Shown here one piece after another: positions 4,799 through 5,516 of a DNA stretch of 5,516 nucleotides. How positions within the stretch are numbered: position 1 is the first letter of the stretch; the number at the start of each line of letters is the position of its first letter. Under the pieces are notes generated by a model, which saw only the letters and a list, made by a program, of their open reading frames with translations, did not search any database and was not told the DNA's origin. The stretch covers positions 1-5,516 of the forward strand of contig PUNR01000082.1 in the NCBI GenBank assembly GCA_003551805.1. Direction: 5' to 3'. The DNA is from Loktanella sp. (GTDB lineage: Bacteria > Pseudomonadota > Alphaproteobacteria > Rhodobacterales > Rhodobacteraceae). The position numbers and the translations under genes are program-made.

Positions 4799-5516
4799 CT
4801 ATGCGGTCGCCATCGCCGGATCTCTGTAATCTTCGCCCTTGCGCATGAGCGCCCAGGCCGTGCGTGCCATGCGGTTGGCCAGCGCCACCGCAACCAGCAT
4901 CTTTGGTTTGCGTTCAAGCATTCTCGCAAGCCATGAGCCTTCTGGGGCGCCCTTGCGTGCAGCCCACCTGACCACTGCAACAGCGCCAACGATCAGCAAC
5001 CTTCGGATGTCGCGCTGGCCCATCTTCGAGGTCCGGCCAAGCCGTTCCTTGCCGCCGCTTGAATGTTGTCTTGGCGTAAGCCCAACCCACGCAGCGAAGT
5101 CGCGCCCTTTTTCGAAGGTTTCCATGGGTGGCGCGAATGTAGTGATCGCCGCTGCAGTGATCGGGCCGATGCCCGGAATCGTTGTTAGCCGCCGCGCAGT
5201 ATCGTCGATGCTTGCACGTCTGCGCAGTTCAGCATCCAAGTCCGCCACCTTCTCACTCAAGCCGGCGATCTGGTCCAAGAGCAGCCGCGCCAGATCTCGC
5301 ACCACCGCAGGCAAAGCGCCGTCGTCACCATTGATGACCGCAGCGAGGCGGCCGACATGGGCGGGACCGACGGGCGCGACGATGCCTTGCTCGGCTAAAT
5401 GGGCTCGAAGGGCGTTGATCGTCTGTGTGCGTTGCCGAACCAGAAGATAACGGGTTCGATACGCCATCATCGCTGCCTGCTGTTCCTCGCTCTTCACGGC
5501 CACGAACCGCATCGTC
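4799..5516 (-). CDS. IS110-family transposase/recombinase, C-terminal part (partial)
   Basis: The frame enters from the right edge and stops at TAG (4801-4799 on the - strand). The visible 239 or so residues include the internal sequence TMRFVAVKSEEQQA, so the Met near 5512 is not the start. Numbered from that Met, residues 19-45 (YRTRYLLVRQRTQTINALRAHL) and the helical stretch to about 100 are the coiled linker. LTTIPGIGPITAAAI (109-123) is the helix-hairpin-helix-like core, and FAAWVGLTPRQHSSGGKERL (139-158) followed by GRTSKMGQRDIRR (159-171) is the Tnp domain. In IS110 recombinases this domain carries the conserved catalytic serine; the serines at 151/152 and 162 are the candidates. The N-terminal RuvC-like DEDD domain is off the window. 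No frameshift is seen, so the gene may be intact. Confidence 0.9.
   Translation of the reverse strand, partial: TMRFVAVKSEEQQAAMMAYRTRYLLVRQRTQTINALRAHLAEQGIVAPVGPAHVGRLAAVINGDDGALPAVVRDLARLLLDQIAGLSEKVADLDAELRRRASIDDTARRLTTIPGIGPITAAAITTFAPPMETFEKGRDFAAWVGLTPRQHSSGGKERLGRTSKMGQRDIRRLLIVGAVAVVRWAARKGAPEGSWLARMLERKPKMLVAVALANRMARTAWALMRKGEDYRDPAMATA

Larger units (their letters stand above)
4535..5516 (-). mobile_element. IS110-family insertion sequence, 3' part (truncated by window edge)
   Basis: The element consists of the partial transposase (4799-5516, - strand) plus a roughly 260-base noncoding 3' flank. The left limit in window coordinates (about 4535) is approximate, since IS110 elements generally lack terminal inverted repeats and target duplications. 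The 5' part of the element lies beyond the right edge, so completeness cannot be judged. It lies against the IS66 remnant and may have inserted into or beside it. Confidence 0.55.

Noticed and set aside
4839..5450. 203-codon + strand frame
   Set aside because: It is the antisense shadow of the IS110 transposase; its translation is Ser/Arg/Ala-rich without any known domain, whereas the - strand frame is clearly a transposase.
1..5516. CRISPR array, tRNA, rRNA, toxin-antitoxin or defence genes
   Set aside because: I looked on both strands and saw no spaced repeats, tRNA-like cloverleaf or recognisable protein signatures of these kinds.

Overview
The window looks like a chromosomal or plasmid segment of an alphaproteobacterium, most likely of the Rhodobacterales/roseobacter type. 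This is judged from the moderately high GC content, the protein style of the transporter and the kinds of insertion-sequence (IS) remnants; no marker gene fixes the taxon. Its core is a complete three-gene operon for a glycine betaine/proline-betaine type osmolyte ABC importer (proV-proW-proX, about 465-3770), all on the + strand.

Layout: (1) 1-116 is the 3' end of an unidentified gene. (2) 117-464 is a noncoding leader/intergenic stretch with a possible promoter at about 350-376, a 6+6 inverted repeat lying between its -35 and -10 elements, and hairpins just ahead of the proV ribosome binding site. (3) proV (ATPase with C-terminal CBS pair) and proW (permease) overlap by ATGA and are probably translationally coupled. 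After a 91-nt gap with two tandem hairpins comes proX, the secreted binding protein with the three-Trp betaine box. (4) A perfect 14-bp inverted repeat right after proX probably ends the operon. (5) From about 3820 to the window end there is a pile-up of IS debris: the first 18 codons of an IS30-type transposase joined to the C-terminal part of an IS66-type TnpC, then the 3' end of an IS110-type element on the - strand whose transposase runs off the window.

Working together: periplasmic ProX captures the betaine and delivers it to ProW, a homodimeric channel in the inner membrane driven by two ProV ATPase subunits. The CBS domains of ProV are the likely place where ionic strength or a ligand gates the pump. 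No enzyme genes for betaine synthesis or breakdown are visible. I see no clearly new biological system here. The points most worth checking are the leader and intercistronic RNA structures, the operator-like repeat, and the long noncoding 3' end of the IS110 element as a possible bridge-RNA region.
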